64,000 bases of DNA from Aureococcus anophagefferens (Eukaryota; Sar; Pelagophyceae; Pelagomonadales; Pelagomonadaceae): assembly GCF_000186865.1 (NCBI RefSeq), contig NW_008705565.1, forward strand, positions 1,449,686-1,513,685, given 5' to 3'. The position numbers were made by a program, and so were the translations under genes. Positions 49,501-58,723 of this stretch are shown here, in pieces. The notes beneath the pieces were generated by a model, which was given only the letters and a program-made list of their open reading frames with translations, did no database searches and had not been told where the DNA came from. The number at the start of each line of letters is the position of its first letter. Position 1 is the stretch's first letter.

Positions 49501-50342
49501 CGCGTTCCGCGCAGGGCAGCACAAGAGAGCGAAATTCCCAACTTCAAAGGCTCATATCTCGGCCATTTTCCACTCGTTTCGGCTGACTTTTGGACGAGCG
49601 ATCATCTCTCGGATCGGTCTCAAAGCGTGGATGTGTTTTCCGTAACGCGCGCGCGCGGAACACTCACGTTGAAGCGACGTTGAATCACTCTTGTGCTGCC
49701 CAGGTTCCGCGAGCTCGTCGTCGCCGCGGACGTCTTCCGCCGCTTCTTCGAGGCCGGCGACGCGGACGCGACGCTCCACGCGAACCTGAGGGTCGCGGCG
49801 CTCGCCGAGTCGCTCATCCTCGACGACGTGCTCACGCTCGCGGCCGCGGACGACGACGACGACGACGCCGCGCGGCGCGCGCGCGCGGCCCCGCGGGGCG
49901 ACGACGACGGCGCGCAACCCGACGGCTTCCTGGACCAGATCCTCTGGATCTGCAAGAAGACCGACGCGGACGCGCCGCCCGCGCTCGAGCGGAGCGGCCG
50001 GGGCTCCTTCGCGGACGACGTCGACGCGCGCGCCTGTGTGGAAATCAACCACTGGTCCTGACCAAACTTCAGAACTCTCTATCTCAATCAAATCGAAGTC
50101 GATTCGGCTGATTTTTGGACGAATCGATTGCTCTCGTCGAGTTTTCGAAGCACAGCCAAAGAGTTGCGTCGGAACATTCGCGTACGCTCACATTGAAGTC
50201 GAGTTGAAGATTTGAATTCGGCGCAGGCGCGCGCCTACGGCGCGCTCGAGGCCGCGGAGGACGAGGCGCCGCGGCGGCTCCGCTTCAAGAACCGGGCGCT
50301 GCGCGCCTACGTCGTCTCCATCATGTCGTCGTCGAAGCGCGG
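46580..50342 (+). CDS. Soluble-type adenylyl cyclase (ADCY10-like), 3' end in gap
   Basis: Exons 46580-46840, 46886-49503, 49704-50025 and 50227-50342 (then Ns) give at least 1,105 residues. Two class III cyclase domains lie near residues 75-250 and 245-430. The first has FADASGFTALTQ across the 45-base GT-AG intron and the second metal Asp in FSGDALTILW. The second has VSVVFAHMAG (first Asp replaced by His) but keeps GVTTGTAFCGFVGSSVRREY and MGNVVNLAARLM. This asymmetry is typical of soluble adenylyl cyclase. A long NTPase-like region follows with a degenerate P-loop (GHTGRGMH, lacking Lys) near residue 600. Such enzymes make cAMP, often stimulated by bicarbonate and calcium. The last two introns are introners. 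Confidence 0.85.
49512..49703 (+). mobile_element. Introner element, family 2 (192 bp), in the cyclase gene
   Basis: The ends are CAGGGCAGCACAAG and CTTGTGCTGCCCAG. The duplication GTTCCGCG lies at 49504-49511 and 49704-49711. The intron is 49504-49703 with a GT donor taken from the duplication. Removal restores SFAFRELVVAADVF. It is nearly identical to the copy at 32.2 kb. Confidence 0.95.
50034..50226 (+). mobile_element. Introner element, family 1, shortened (193 bp), in the cyclase gene
   Basis: The left end is CTGTGTGGAAATCAA, while the right end has drifted to TTGAATTCGGCGCAG, so the inverted repeats no longer fully pair. The perfect duplication GCGCGCGC lies at 50026-50033 and 50227-50234. 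The intron is 50026-50226, GC-AG. It is about 10 bp shorter than the other family 1 copies, lost near the left arm. Confidence 0.92.
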
Positions 50343-50494
50343 NNNNNNNNNNNNNNNNNNNNNNNNNNNNNNNNNNNNNNNNNNNNNNNNNNNNNNNNNN
50401 NNNNNNNNNNNNNNNNNNNNNNNNNNNNNNNNNNNNNNNNNNNNNNNNNNNNNNNNNNNNNNNNNNNNNNNNNNNNNNNNNNNNNNNNNNNNNN
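50343..50494. other. Assembly gap (152 Ns)
   Basis: A run of undetermined bases. The cyclase gene enters from the left and the minus-strand glycosyltransferase from the right with both frames still open. The gap therefore hides the 3' ends of two converging genes, unless its true size differs from 152. Confidence 1.
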
Positions 50495-52673
50495 CGAGGT
50501 CCGCGCCGGCCTTGAGGCGCGTGTAGAGCACCGCGTACTTGCGGAGCTGGTCCTGGACCTGGAACCGGTCGAGCACGGCGGCCCTCGCGTTCGCGCCGAG
50601 CGCCGCGCGCGCGTCCGGGTCCTCGAGCACGGCGAGGATGGCGCCGGCGAGGGCCGCCGGGGTCGCCGAGTCCGCGAAGACGCCGTTGGGCGCGTCGTCG
50701 CAGGCCGCCGGGTCCGCGGCGCACGCGGCGACGGTCCGCGCGGGCACGAGGTACTCGCCGACGCCGCCGACGCCGAAGGAGACGACGGGCTTGCCCGCGG
50801 CCATGGCCTCGACGTTGGCGATGCAGAAGGTCTCGCTCCAGGCGCGCAGCGACGGCTGGACGACGACGTCGAAGGCCGCGTACTGGTCTCGGAGCGCGCC
50901 GTCGCCGTAGACCGCGCCCGGGAAAGAGAAGCGGTTCTCGAGGCCGTAGAGCCGCGCGAGGAGCCGCACCTCGCCCGCCGCGGCGCCGTCGCCGACGACG
51001 ACGAAGCGCGCCAGGGGCCGCGCGGCCGCGACGAGCGCGGCCGCGTGGACGAGGAGGCCGGGCGACTTCTCGGGCGCGAGCCGCGCGAGGAAGCCGACGA
51101 CCTCGCAGGGCGCGGCGCAGGCGCCGGGCCGCGCGAAGGCCGCGGGGAACACCGCCGCGGCGCAGTCCGCGCGGCACGCGGGCGCCGCGGACGCGCCGCC
51201 CCAGAGCGCCGCGTCGACGCCGGGGTTCACGACGGCGACGGCGGGCCCGTTCGGCGCGCGCGCGACGGCGTTTGCCACGGAGGCGTGCGTCGCCGCGTAG
51301 TGGGACGGCGCGACGATGGCGTCGGCGACGAGGGGCTCGAAGGGGAAGAGGTTCGGGAGCTCCATGACGATCTTCGCGCGCGGCGCCGCGACGCGCGCGG
51401 CCGCCGTGAGGATCGCGTCGCTCGAGTCGCGCGCGTTGGCGAAGACGACGACGTCCGGGTCGAGTGCCGCGAAGGTGTCCGCGAGGTGGCGCCAGGTGCG
51501 GCCGACCCACGGCGGGTCGCACGCGTCGACGTCGCGGCCCGCGGCGTCGAGCCGCGACACGAGGTACGCGTCGAGCGTCGCCTGGGACCCGTTGTAGACG
51601 TCGATGAGCCGCGGCGCCCCGTCCTTCGGGACCTCCGCCGCCTCGGCGGCGTCGATGGCGGGGATGGGCGCGAGGAGCGGCGCGACGCCGAGCGCCGCGA
51701 GGCGCGTCGCGAACTTGGAGTGGCGCTGCTCCTCCGCGTCCTGCATGAAGCTCACGTAGCGCAGGTCGAAGCGGGCCCGGTCCAGGCCCCTGATCTGCTG
51801 GAGCCAGATCGTCTTCTGGCCGTCCCACTTCATGGACCCGACGAAGAGCACGCGCACGGGGCCACCGCCTTCGGCGGGCGCGGCCGCGTCCGCGCGGGGC
51901 GCCGGCGGCGCGTGGCGGTGTCTGGCGACGTCCGCGTCGCTCAGCACGGCGTCGAAGGACGCCGGGCTCTTGGGCCCCAGGGCCTCGAACTCGTCGTCGA
52001 CGTGCGCGGCGTCTCTTCGGACGACGGACAGCGAGACGACGTGCGTCGCGGGCTCGACGCTCGAGAGCACGATGGAGATCATGGACGTCGGCACGTGGGC
52101 CGGGAGCTGCGTGCCCCCCTCGAAGTCGACGCGGATCTCCGCGTCCCCGGGCACGTCGCCGAGGAGGTGGAAGAAGACCTCGAGCCGCCGCGCCGCGGGG
52201 TCGCAGACGTGGCCCACCGGCGGCCAGACGACGAGCGCGCGCGGCGACCGCGCGTCCCAGGGCGCGCCCGGCGGCGGGAGGACGGCGACGTCGAGCAGCG
52301 CGGGCGACCGCGCGGCGCGGCCGGCCGCGTCGACGGCCGACACGCCGACGCGCGCCGCGACGGCACCGCCCGTCGCCGTCGCCTCGGCCGCCGCGGCCGC
52401 GAGCGGCGCGCCGACGCGCAGCGGCTGCGTGCCCGGGTCCGAGATGATGTCGACGCAGCTCACGGCGCCCGTCGCGCCGGCGCCGACGGCGCTCACGCAG
52501 AGGGCCCGCACGTTCGCGTCCAGGACCCAGGCCGCGACGAGCTCCGGCGGCAGCGTCAGCAGCGCGCCGCCATCCACCGCCTCCGCGCGCTGCCACTGGC
52601 GCAGGGTGTCCGAGGACGCGGCGGGGAGCGCCACCGCGACGACGAGCAAGATCATGCTGGGGCAGCCCATCAT
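50495..52673 (-). CDS. GT4-type glycosyltransferase, 3' end in gap
   Basis: At least 726 residues from ATG 52673. The N-terminus MMGCPSMILLVVAVALPAAS is a signal peptide or anchor. The first ~240 residues have no recognised catalytic domain and may be a lumenal beta-rich module. The catalytic part starts at VRVLFVGSMKWDGQKTIWL and contains VVVFANARDSSDAIL, VVNPGVDAALW and FLARLAPEKSPGLLV. The donor-binding motif is SETFCIANVEAMAAGKPVVS with EYLVP nearby. This E-x7-E arrangement is the GT4/Glycos_transf_1 signature, a retaining GT-B enzyme. Sugar and acceptor are unknown. Golgi or ER location is inferred from the signal. Confidence 0.8.
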
Positions 52674-52831
52674 GCTCGCCTTGGCGCTGCGGCGAGTTGC
52701 AGCACTCGTTGCCGTACGGTGCCGCGAACGGGCTCGCCATGAGCCGCGATCCGCGCGCCCCTCCCTTGCGCCCGGCTCGGGCCCCGGACCTCCACGACTA
52801 CAACAAACACGCGTGCTTTACTAGTACGTCG

Positions 52832-53488
52832 TCAGAACCAGTCGCCGTCGTCGCCGCCGTCGCCGGACGTGTCCTCGAAGCCGCCGTCGCCCCACTCGTA
52901 CTGGTCCTCGCTGCTGCCGTCGCCCCACTCGTACGGATCCTCGCCCGAAGCGGGACCCGACGGCGGCGCGCCCGGCGGCGCGCCCGGCGGCGCGCCCGGC
53001 TCGTCGCCGAAGAGGCCCTTCCCCGGGCGCGACGTGTCGAAGCCGAAGAGGCTCCCGACGGCGTGGCGCGCGATGCTGTTGCCCGCGCCGAAGGCCATGC
53101 CCTCGGCCAGAACGCTGCCGATGCCCTGCTGCTGCGGCTGCGGCTGGAAGCGCCGCGGCGCGCCGTCGCCGCCCGCCGTCGGCCTCGCCGCCCCGAGCCG
53201 CGTCGTCGCGCCCGTCTCGGGATTCCACCAGTACGTCAGTCGCGAGCCGTTCGGGTCCGGGACCTCCTGCCAGGGGTCGCGCGGCGGCGGCGGCGCCTTG
53301 CGCCCGGGCGGCGCGGGCGGCGGTGGACCGCCGCGCTGCCTGAGGGTGCGCACGGCGCCAAGAGCAAAGGACGCGCCCAGCGATGCGCGCGCGTGTTTCC
53401 TTGTGCCGTTCAGGGAGTTGTACGACGCCGCTTTCGCGCGTGCACGCGCACGCAGCCGCGCTGGTAGGCGCGCTGCGGCGAGGAACAT
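52832..53488 (-). CDS. WW-like and glycine-zipper protein, probably mitochondrial
   Basis: A 218-residue frame from ATG 53488. The N-terminus MFLAAARLPARLRARARAKA is a strong amphipathic, basic, acid-free mitochondrial-type presequence. A Pro-rich stretch precedes a WW-like segment (DPWQEVPDPNGSRLTYWWNP, then ETGATT). A small-residue helix, IGSVLAEGMAFGAGNSIARH, resembles glycine-zipper helices of CHCHD2-type proteins. The acidic end is repetitive (YEWGDGSSEDQYEWGDGG). The CHCHD cysteine pairs are absent, so it is not a true CHCHD protein. An in-frame ATG at 53602 would hide the presequence, so I prefer 53488. Confidence 0.6.
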   Translation of the reverse strand: MFLAAARLPARLRARARAKAASYNSLNGTRKHARASLGASFALGAVRTLRQRGGPPPPAPPGRKAPPPPRDPWQEVPDPNGSRLTYWWNPETGATTRLGAARPTAGGDGAPRRFQPQPQQQGIGSVLAEGMAFGAGNSIARHAVGSLFGFDTSRPGKGLFGDEPGAPPGAPPGAPPSGPASGEDPYEWGDGSSEDQYEWGDGGFEDTSGDGGDDGDWF

Positions 53489-53608
53489 TGCGCCGGGCTT
53501 CCTCGAAATCCTCGAAGGTGCAGCCTTGGTGACCTTGGTGCCGTCGTCTTGGATCTCGTGCGAGTGCGATGGGCAGCACTTTCTAAGGCTTCTCCAGTCC
53601 ACTCTGCA

Positions 53609-54814
53609 ATGGCCGAGGACGCCATCGATGCCACGACCATCAAGCTCGATGCATTAGGGACCCAGGAACCAACAAACACGTCGAAAGACGACCTCTGCGA
53701 CGTGCGTAGCCTTGCGGCGGACGCGCGCTGGCTCGACGCCTTCGACGCGCTGGACACGCTCGAAAGCCCAGCGCCGGAGACCGCGGAGGACGTGGACCTC
53801 GTCGAAGAGGTCCGCGCGCGCGGCGCGAGTTTTCGGCGCGCGCGCGCGTTCTGCTCCGCGGACGCCGACGGCGCGGCGACCGCGGACGGCGCGGCGACCG
53901 CGGACGGCGCCGTGCCCGCCGCCGCCGCGGCGACCGCGGACGGCGCGGCGACCGCGGACGGCGCGGCGCCGGCGGAGGAGGCGTGGTCCGAGGGCCACCG
54001 CGCCTTCGGCGTCGAGACGAGCTACCGCTACGACGCGGACGGGCTGCTCTGGCTGCGAACGACGGGCGAGATGAAGGACATCGACCTCTTCCACACCGTC
54101 GCCGTGATCCGCGAGATCGGCCTCTTCGGCGAGTGGATCCCGTTCCTGCGGCACTCGGACGTCGTCCACGAGCTCGACTTCTCGCGGCTCCTGGCCCACT
54201 TCTCCATCGGCGTCCGGGGCGTGCTGAGCCGCGACTGCGTCATGCGCGTCGCCGCGTGCAACGACGCGCTTTCCAGCGGCGCGCTCTACTTCGAGGGCGA
54301 GTCCCTGGCCGACGACGTGGCGGCGTGGCGCGGCGCGGCGGTGCCGCCGCGCTACACGGGCTGGGGCTACGACCGCATGCACGTCCACTCGCTCGTCGCC
54401 AAGGTCGCGTTCACGTCGGCGACGAGCCAGCACGCCATGGTCGTCGTGTCCGTCGACCTGCGGACGCGCCTGCCGCGGTCCATCCTCGACTTCTTCCTGA
54501 AGAAGCTCGTGGGCATCTTCCTCTGGCTCTGGCGCCGCCAGTCGCGCTACATCTCCGCGCACGACGAGGGCAAGCACCGCGACGCCATCGCCGCGGACGC
54601 GGCCTTCTACGAGAACTGGCTCCGCCCGAAGTACGACGAGTTCTGCGCCGCGCGCGGCTGGACGGACACGAGCCCGGCGCTCGGCGCGGACGAGGCGGAG
54701 GACGAGGTCGGCGACGACGCGGCGCTGCCGCCCGGGCTCGACGGCGCGGAGGACGGCGGCGCGGCCGAGTCGCCGGCGCCGGCCGTCGGCGGCGACGCGG
54801 AGGCCGTTGGCTGA
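53609..54814 (+). CDS. START-like lipid-binding domain protein
   Basis: A 401-residue single exon from ATG 53609. Residues 1-110 are acidic. A short Ala-rich repeat (DGAATADGAATADGA) spans about residues 88-125. The folded part begins at DADGLLWLRTTGEMKDIDLF and includes IREIGLFGEWIPFLRHSDVV, YTGWGYDRMHVHSLVAKVAF and LDFFLKKLVGIFLWLWRRQS. The EW-xPF pattern after a conserved acidic strand and the final amphipathic helix resemble START-domain proteins common in stramenopiles. Binding of a lipid is inferred. The start is divergent from the WW-like gene, 120 bases apart. Confidence 0.6.
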   Translation: MAEDAIDATTIKLDALGTQEPTNTSKDDLCDVRSLAADARWLDAFDALDTLESPAPETAEDVDLVEEVRARGASFRRARAFCSADADGAATADGAATADGAVPAAAAATADGAATADGAAPAEEAWSEGHRAFGVETSYRYDADGLLWLRTTGEMKDIDLFHTVAVIREIGLFGEWIPFLRHSDVVHELDFSRLLAHFSIGVRGVLSRDCVMRVAACNDALSSGALYFEGESLADDVAAWRGAAVPPRYTGWGYDRMHVHSLVAKVAFTSATSQHAMVVVSVDLRTRLPRSILDFFLKKLVGIFLWLWRRQSRYISAHDEGKHRDAIAADAAFYENWLRPKYDEFCAARGWTDTSPALGADEAEDEVGDDAALPPGLDGAEDGGAAESPAPAVGGDAEAVG

Positions 54815-55088
54815 CCAGCGCCGCACGTGCGTCGCTGGCACCGGCGGGCGGCGACGGCGCGCGCAACTTAGGAAATTGAACCGCTTCAAAGTTGTGTTCC
54901 GACCAGATCAGCCATTCAATAGGCGGCACGCTGGGCGAGGCGCCTCCACCATCGGCGCGTGACCGACATCCACATTCGCGGGCGCCCAACGACCCCGCCG
55001 CGCGTCACCGTCGGACCCGCCGTCGTCGGAGAGGCAGCGCGGACACCCGCGCCGCGACGAACGCGGGCGGTTTCCCGCGGAGCCCTTG

Positions 55089-55829
55089 ATGCCCAACACG
55101 TTACTCGCCATGTTCACGAGCGGGGGCCCCATCAAGTCCGCCGTGATGCTCGACGCGATCCGGCGGGACCCGGGCGTCTGCGAGTCGGTCGACGCCGCGA
55201 CGGGGAACACGGCCCTCCACTTCACGTGCTGCAACGGCGCGCCGGAGCCCATCGTCCGCGCGCTCCTCGAGGCGTACCCCGCGGCGGCCAAGGTGCGGGA
55301 CCTCGACGGGAACGTGCCCCTCTTCGGCGCCGTGTCCTGCGGCGCGGAGCCCGCCGTCGTCAAGCTGCTGCTCGACGCGCACCCGGGCGCCGCGCGCGAG
55401 CTCGTCGGCGGGCGGACGCCCCTGCACTACGCGTGCTGCCACCAGTGCGCGCCGGAGACCGCGCGGCTGCTCGTCGACGCCTGGCCCGGCGCCTGCGGCG
55501 TGCGCGACGCCGACGGCAACGCGCCGCTCCACTTCGCGCTCGTGCGCTCGGCGCGCGCGGACGTCGTCGCGCTCCTAATCGCGGCGAACCCCGGCGCCTG
55601 CGCGACGCGCGGCTTCATGGGCCGGCTGCCCCTGAGCCTGGCGCTGCTCTACGAGGCCGCGCCGGAGACCGTGGACGCCGTGCGCGACGCCTACCCCGAC
55701 GCCATGCGCAACGAGGAGATCGTCGCGGACTACCGAAACCACGGGAAACTCGCCGACTACGCGCACTGCGCCAAGTGCGAGCCCGAGCCGCCGCGGGCGA
55801 GCGGCTGGGAGCGGGGCCACCACATGTAG
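55089..55829 (+). CDS. Ankyrin-repeat protein
   Basis: A 246-residue protein from ATG 55089. About five ankyrin units run from residue 20 to 200: GNTALHFTCCNGAPEPIVRA, GNVPLFGAVSCGAEPAVVKL, GRTPLHYACCHQCAPETARL, GNAPLHFALVRSARADVVAL and GRLPLSLALLYEAAPETVDA. Each carries an AxP-GA-xxRD turn. This subtype, with 34-36 residue units ending in xxPGAxxxxD, is widespread in diatoms and relatives. The end is Cys/His/Tyr-containing (YAHCAKCEPE). No further domain. A binding role is inferred. Confidence 0.8.
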   Translation: MPNTLLAMFTSGGPIKSAVMLDAIRRDPGVCESVDAATGNTALHFTCCNGAPEPIVRALLEAYPAAAKVRDLDGNVPLFGAVSCGAEPAVVKLLLDAHPGAARELVGGRTPLHYACCHQCAPETARLLVDAWPGACGVRDADGNAPLHFALVRSARADVVALLIAANPGACATRGFMGRLPLSLALLYEAAPETVDAVRDAYPDAMRNEEIVADYRNHGKLADYAHCAKCEPEPPRASGWERGHHM

Positions 55830-56217
55830 GGGGCGGCGGCCCGCTGCCGCGGCGCGGACACCGCGCCGCGGCGGGCCGCCGCGCGCCGCGGAGCCGCATC
55901 GCGGGAGCGCCACGAGAGGCGCGCCGCCCAGGGCCGGCTCCCTTGCTCATACGCGCGACTCGTCCTAACGACCAGCGCGACACACACGCGACGCTCCCGG
56001 TGGCGCTTGGCGGCAGGGACGCCGGTCGTCGCCCCGGCGACGGCGAGCCCAAGCTTAAGAGCGAGCCCGCGCAAATTTCGCGCTTTGAACATCTGCGCGC
56101 GCGTGCATCTTGAAGATAAAATCCAATGGATTTTGGGCAAGGTGCCTTGGGAGACCAGTCAAAATAAAAGGCAGCCCCGCCCCCGAAGAAACTGCGTCGG
56201 GCCGCCCGCGCGCAGCC
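55830..56217. other. Intergenic region
   Basis: 388 bases between the ankyrin gene and the SAM-domain gene on the same strand. The first 120 bases are very GC-rich with inverted CGCGGC-type runs; the last 130 are AT-richer (GATAAAATCCAATGGATTTTG, an imperfect palindrome near 56115). No open frame with motif. It probably holds a terminator followed by a promoter. Confidence 0.35.
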
Positions 56218-57862
56218 ATGGCGTTCAACGAGGCCATGGACGTGAAGCACAGCATGGCCCGGGAGTACTCCATGGGCCAGACCAACGAAGACGTGGACCC
56301 GACGTCCTGGGGCGTCGAGGAGGTGGGGACCTGGCTCGGGAGTATCGGCCTGGGCCAGTACGGGCCGGCGTTCGCGAAGCACCAGGTCACGGGGGAGATC
56401 CTGCACATGCTCAGCGAGGAGCTCATCAAGGAGCTGGGCGTGGCCACCATCGGCCACCGCGTCAAGATCGCCAAGGAGTGCCTGGCGCTGCACAAGAGCA
56501 ACGAGAACCGGCTCCGCTTCAAGGTCCACTGGGAGGCGGACCAGATCATGTACGAGGGGGGCTGCACGGACTGGCTCTGCAAGCAGCTCATGTGCGTGCC
56601 CTGCTGCGACGACCCGGACCACTACAAGCTGACGGGCGCGATCCTCTACCTCACGTCGGAGGACCGGAAGCGGTCCAAGGGCTACTGCTCCGGCCTCTGC
56701 CAGACGTCGCGCGCGACGCGGGCCGTGGACCTCTCGACCATCGCCGGCGTGCGTGACACCCGCGCCGCGAAGGCGGCGGCCCGCGCGCGCGACGCGCGCG
56801 CCGCGCGCAGGTCTCGGACTACCACATCAACAGCGTCTGCGACTGCGGCTGCGCGGCGGACGTCATCTCCGTCGAGCTCAACGGCGAGCTGGGCCTCGAC
56901 CCCGTGCGGCCCATCCTCGTCAAGAAGGGCCAGGGCTACAAGGTCTCCGCCATGATCACGCGCGCGGCGCGGCCGCGGCGCCCCCGCGCGATGGCGGCGC
57001 CGGGGACGGACGCCGCCCCGCGCAGGTCGAGGAGGCCCAGTGCCGCGCGCCGCCGATGCGCTCCCAGAGCATGTCGCGCTGAGCCGCCGAGGACGCGCAA
57101 TCCCCGACCCCGCCTAACTGTAACCGATGGAACTGCAACTTAGGCCTCAAGCCCGCGTCAAGGTGGCACGACTTCTGGTCGGGCCAGTCCTTCGGGCAGC
57201 CCTCGTGCGCGATGCCGCGCGTGGACCTCCTCGACATGTACGTCTCGACGATGATGGCGACCTTCATGGCGACGATGAACCTCCTGGAGCACGCCGTCGC
57301 CAAGGACGCCGCGGACAACGGCCACCTCGAGTTCGCCGAGGTCTTTTTCAAATACATGCCCACCGTGTGCGGCCGCCGGCGCCCCCGGCGCGCGCGCGCG
57401 CGCGACGCCGTCGCCGCAGGCCCATCATCAGCGACATCCAGAAGATCTTCCCCATCTTCCTGCCGCTCCTGCTCTGGGCCTGGGCCTCGAACATCTACCG
57501 CGTGCTCCGCTACGGCGTCACGCGCGAGCGCGCGAGCGGCCTCGTGCAGATGGCGCTCATAAGCGCGCGGCCCTCGTCCTTTTTTTCTTGCGCGCTCCTT
57601 GAATTTGCGCGCGCCCCGCGCAGTCGTGCTCATCAAATTCGCCATCGAGGAGCTCGCGCCGGCAAAGGCCGCGCTCAGCGACGGGCTCACGCACGAGGAG
57701 GCCGTCGTCCTCAAGGAGAAGACGGGCACGATGTACTGCTTCCAGATCCCCATGACTCTGCTGAACCTCTACAACCAGTCGCTCAAGGCCGAGGCCTACG
57801 ACAAGGCCGTCGAGGACGCGCGGGCCAAGGAGCTCGAGGACGCGCCGAAGAAGGAGGACTGA
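56218..57862 (+). CDS. SAM-domain membrane protein, six exons
   Basis: Proposed exons 56218-56748, 56811-56942, 57026-57077, 57144-57366, 57420-57562 and 57624-57862 give 439 residues. A SAM domain spans about residues 30-100 (WGVEEVGTWLGSIGLGQYGP, then LIKELGVATIGHRVKI). A Cys-rich middle (LCKQLMCVPCCDDPDHY, INSVCDCGCAAD) looks like a compact PH-like or zinc-supported fold. Hydrophobic helices near the end (IFPIFLPLLLWAWASNIY and the following LVQMALI-IVLIKF) suggest membrane insertion, before a coiled acidic tail. Introns 1, 2 and 4 are GT-AG; introns 3 and 5 fit only with GC donors, and exon 3 is the least certain. Family not recognised beyond SAM. Confidence 0.65.
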
Positions 57863-58070
57863 GGTCGGGGTGGCTCCGTAAGTCGTGATCGCGGGATAGA
57901 ACGGCGCCTGCGCGAGTGCCCTCTTCGACTCGGAATTCGGCCCATGGCCAGCGGACTTGCCAAGAAGGACCGCCCGGGCCGCCGCGACCCGTCGGGAGGC
58001 GGCCCCACCCGGCCGCGTCGAAGCGAAGGCGGATGCTTAGGGCGTCCGGGGCCTCGCGGCGGGACCCCGC

Positions 58071-58508
58071 CTACGCCCAGTTCCGCGCTCGTCGCTGCTC
58101 GACGCCCGCGAGCTTGTCGGCGACGGAGCTCACGCCCGGCATCGAGAGCACGTTGCCGATGACGGGCATGGTGCGCATGGCGCTGAGGGCGATGGGGAAG
58201 AAGTTGCCGAAGAGGTTCACGAAGCCGAAGCCCTCGAGGAACATGCCCACGAGCGGCCGCTTGAAGACGAGCACGAGCGCGACGCCTCCGAAGAAGCACG
58301 CGACGCCGCGGAGCCCGCAGTCGTGCGCCTTCTTCCGGAAGAAGCGCGCGCTCCGGCTCACGCCCATGGTCATGAGCAGGCCCGCGAGGAACATGACGTT
58401 GCCGAGCGACAGCAGGAACCGGTCGAAGAGGAGCAGGACGCCGAGCGCGATGAAGAGGAGGCCGAGCCCGAGGAGGCTCGTGCCGATCTTCGTGTTGTCG
58501 CTCATCAT
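58071..58508 (-). CDS. GOT1: GOT1-type vesicle transport membrane protein
   Basis: A 145-residue protein from ATG 58508. It begins NTKIGTSLLGLGLLFIALGV and has four hydrophobic helices. Family hallmarks include LLFDRFLLSLGNVMFLAGL and FGFVNLFGNFFPIALSAMRT. GOT1/GOLT1 proteins are about 140 residues and act in ER-Golgi trafficking and COPII vesicle function. Length and helix spacing agree with the family. The end (GVEQRRARNWA) is poorly conserved. The start MM offers two adjacent ATGs; either is possible. Confidence 0.9.
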   Translation of the reverse strand: MMSDNTKIGTSLLGLGLLFIALGVLLLFDRFLLSLGNVMFLAGLLMTMGVSRSARFFRKKAHDCGLRGVACFFGGVALVLVFKRPLVGMFLEGFGFVNLFGNFFPIALSAMRTMPVIGNVLSMPGVSSVADKLAGVEQRRARNWA

Positions 58509-58723
58509 CGTGTTGTCGCTCGAAGAGGAGGTGCGCCGCCCACGAGGTGCGATGCGGTGGGCGTGGTGCGCGCGTCGACGCCGCGGCCGCGCAGCACGAT
58601 GCTCAGTTTTTGAGCGCGCGGTGTTTGTGGCAGTCGCGCGTGGCCGGGGTCGCGCGCGGGGCTTGTGGCAGGCGCCCGTGGCCGGGGCAGGGGCCGGGGG
58701 TCGCGAGACGAGGGCTCAAAATT

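Noticed and set aside
52869..53657. 262-codon plus-strand frame opposite the WW-like gene
   Set aside because: The minus-strand frame has a presequence, a WW-like segment and an acidic end; the plus-strand frame is its Pro/Ser-rich shadow.
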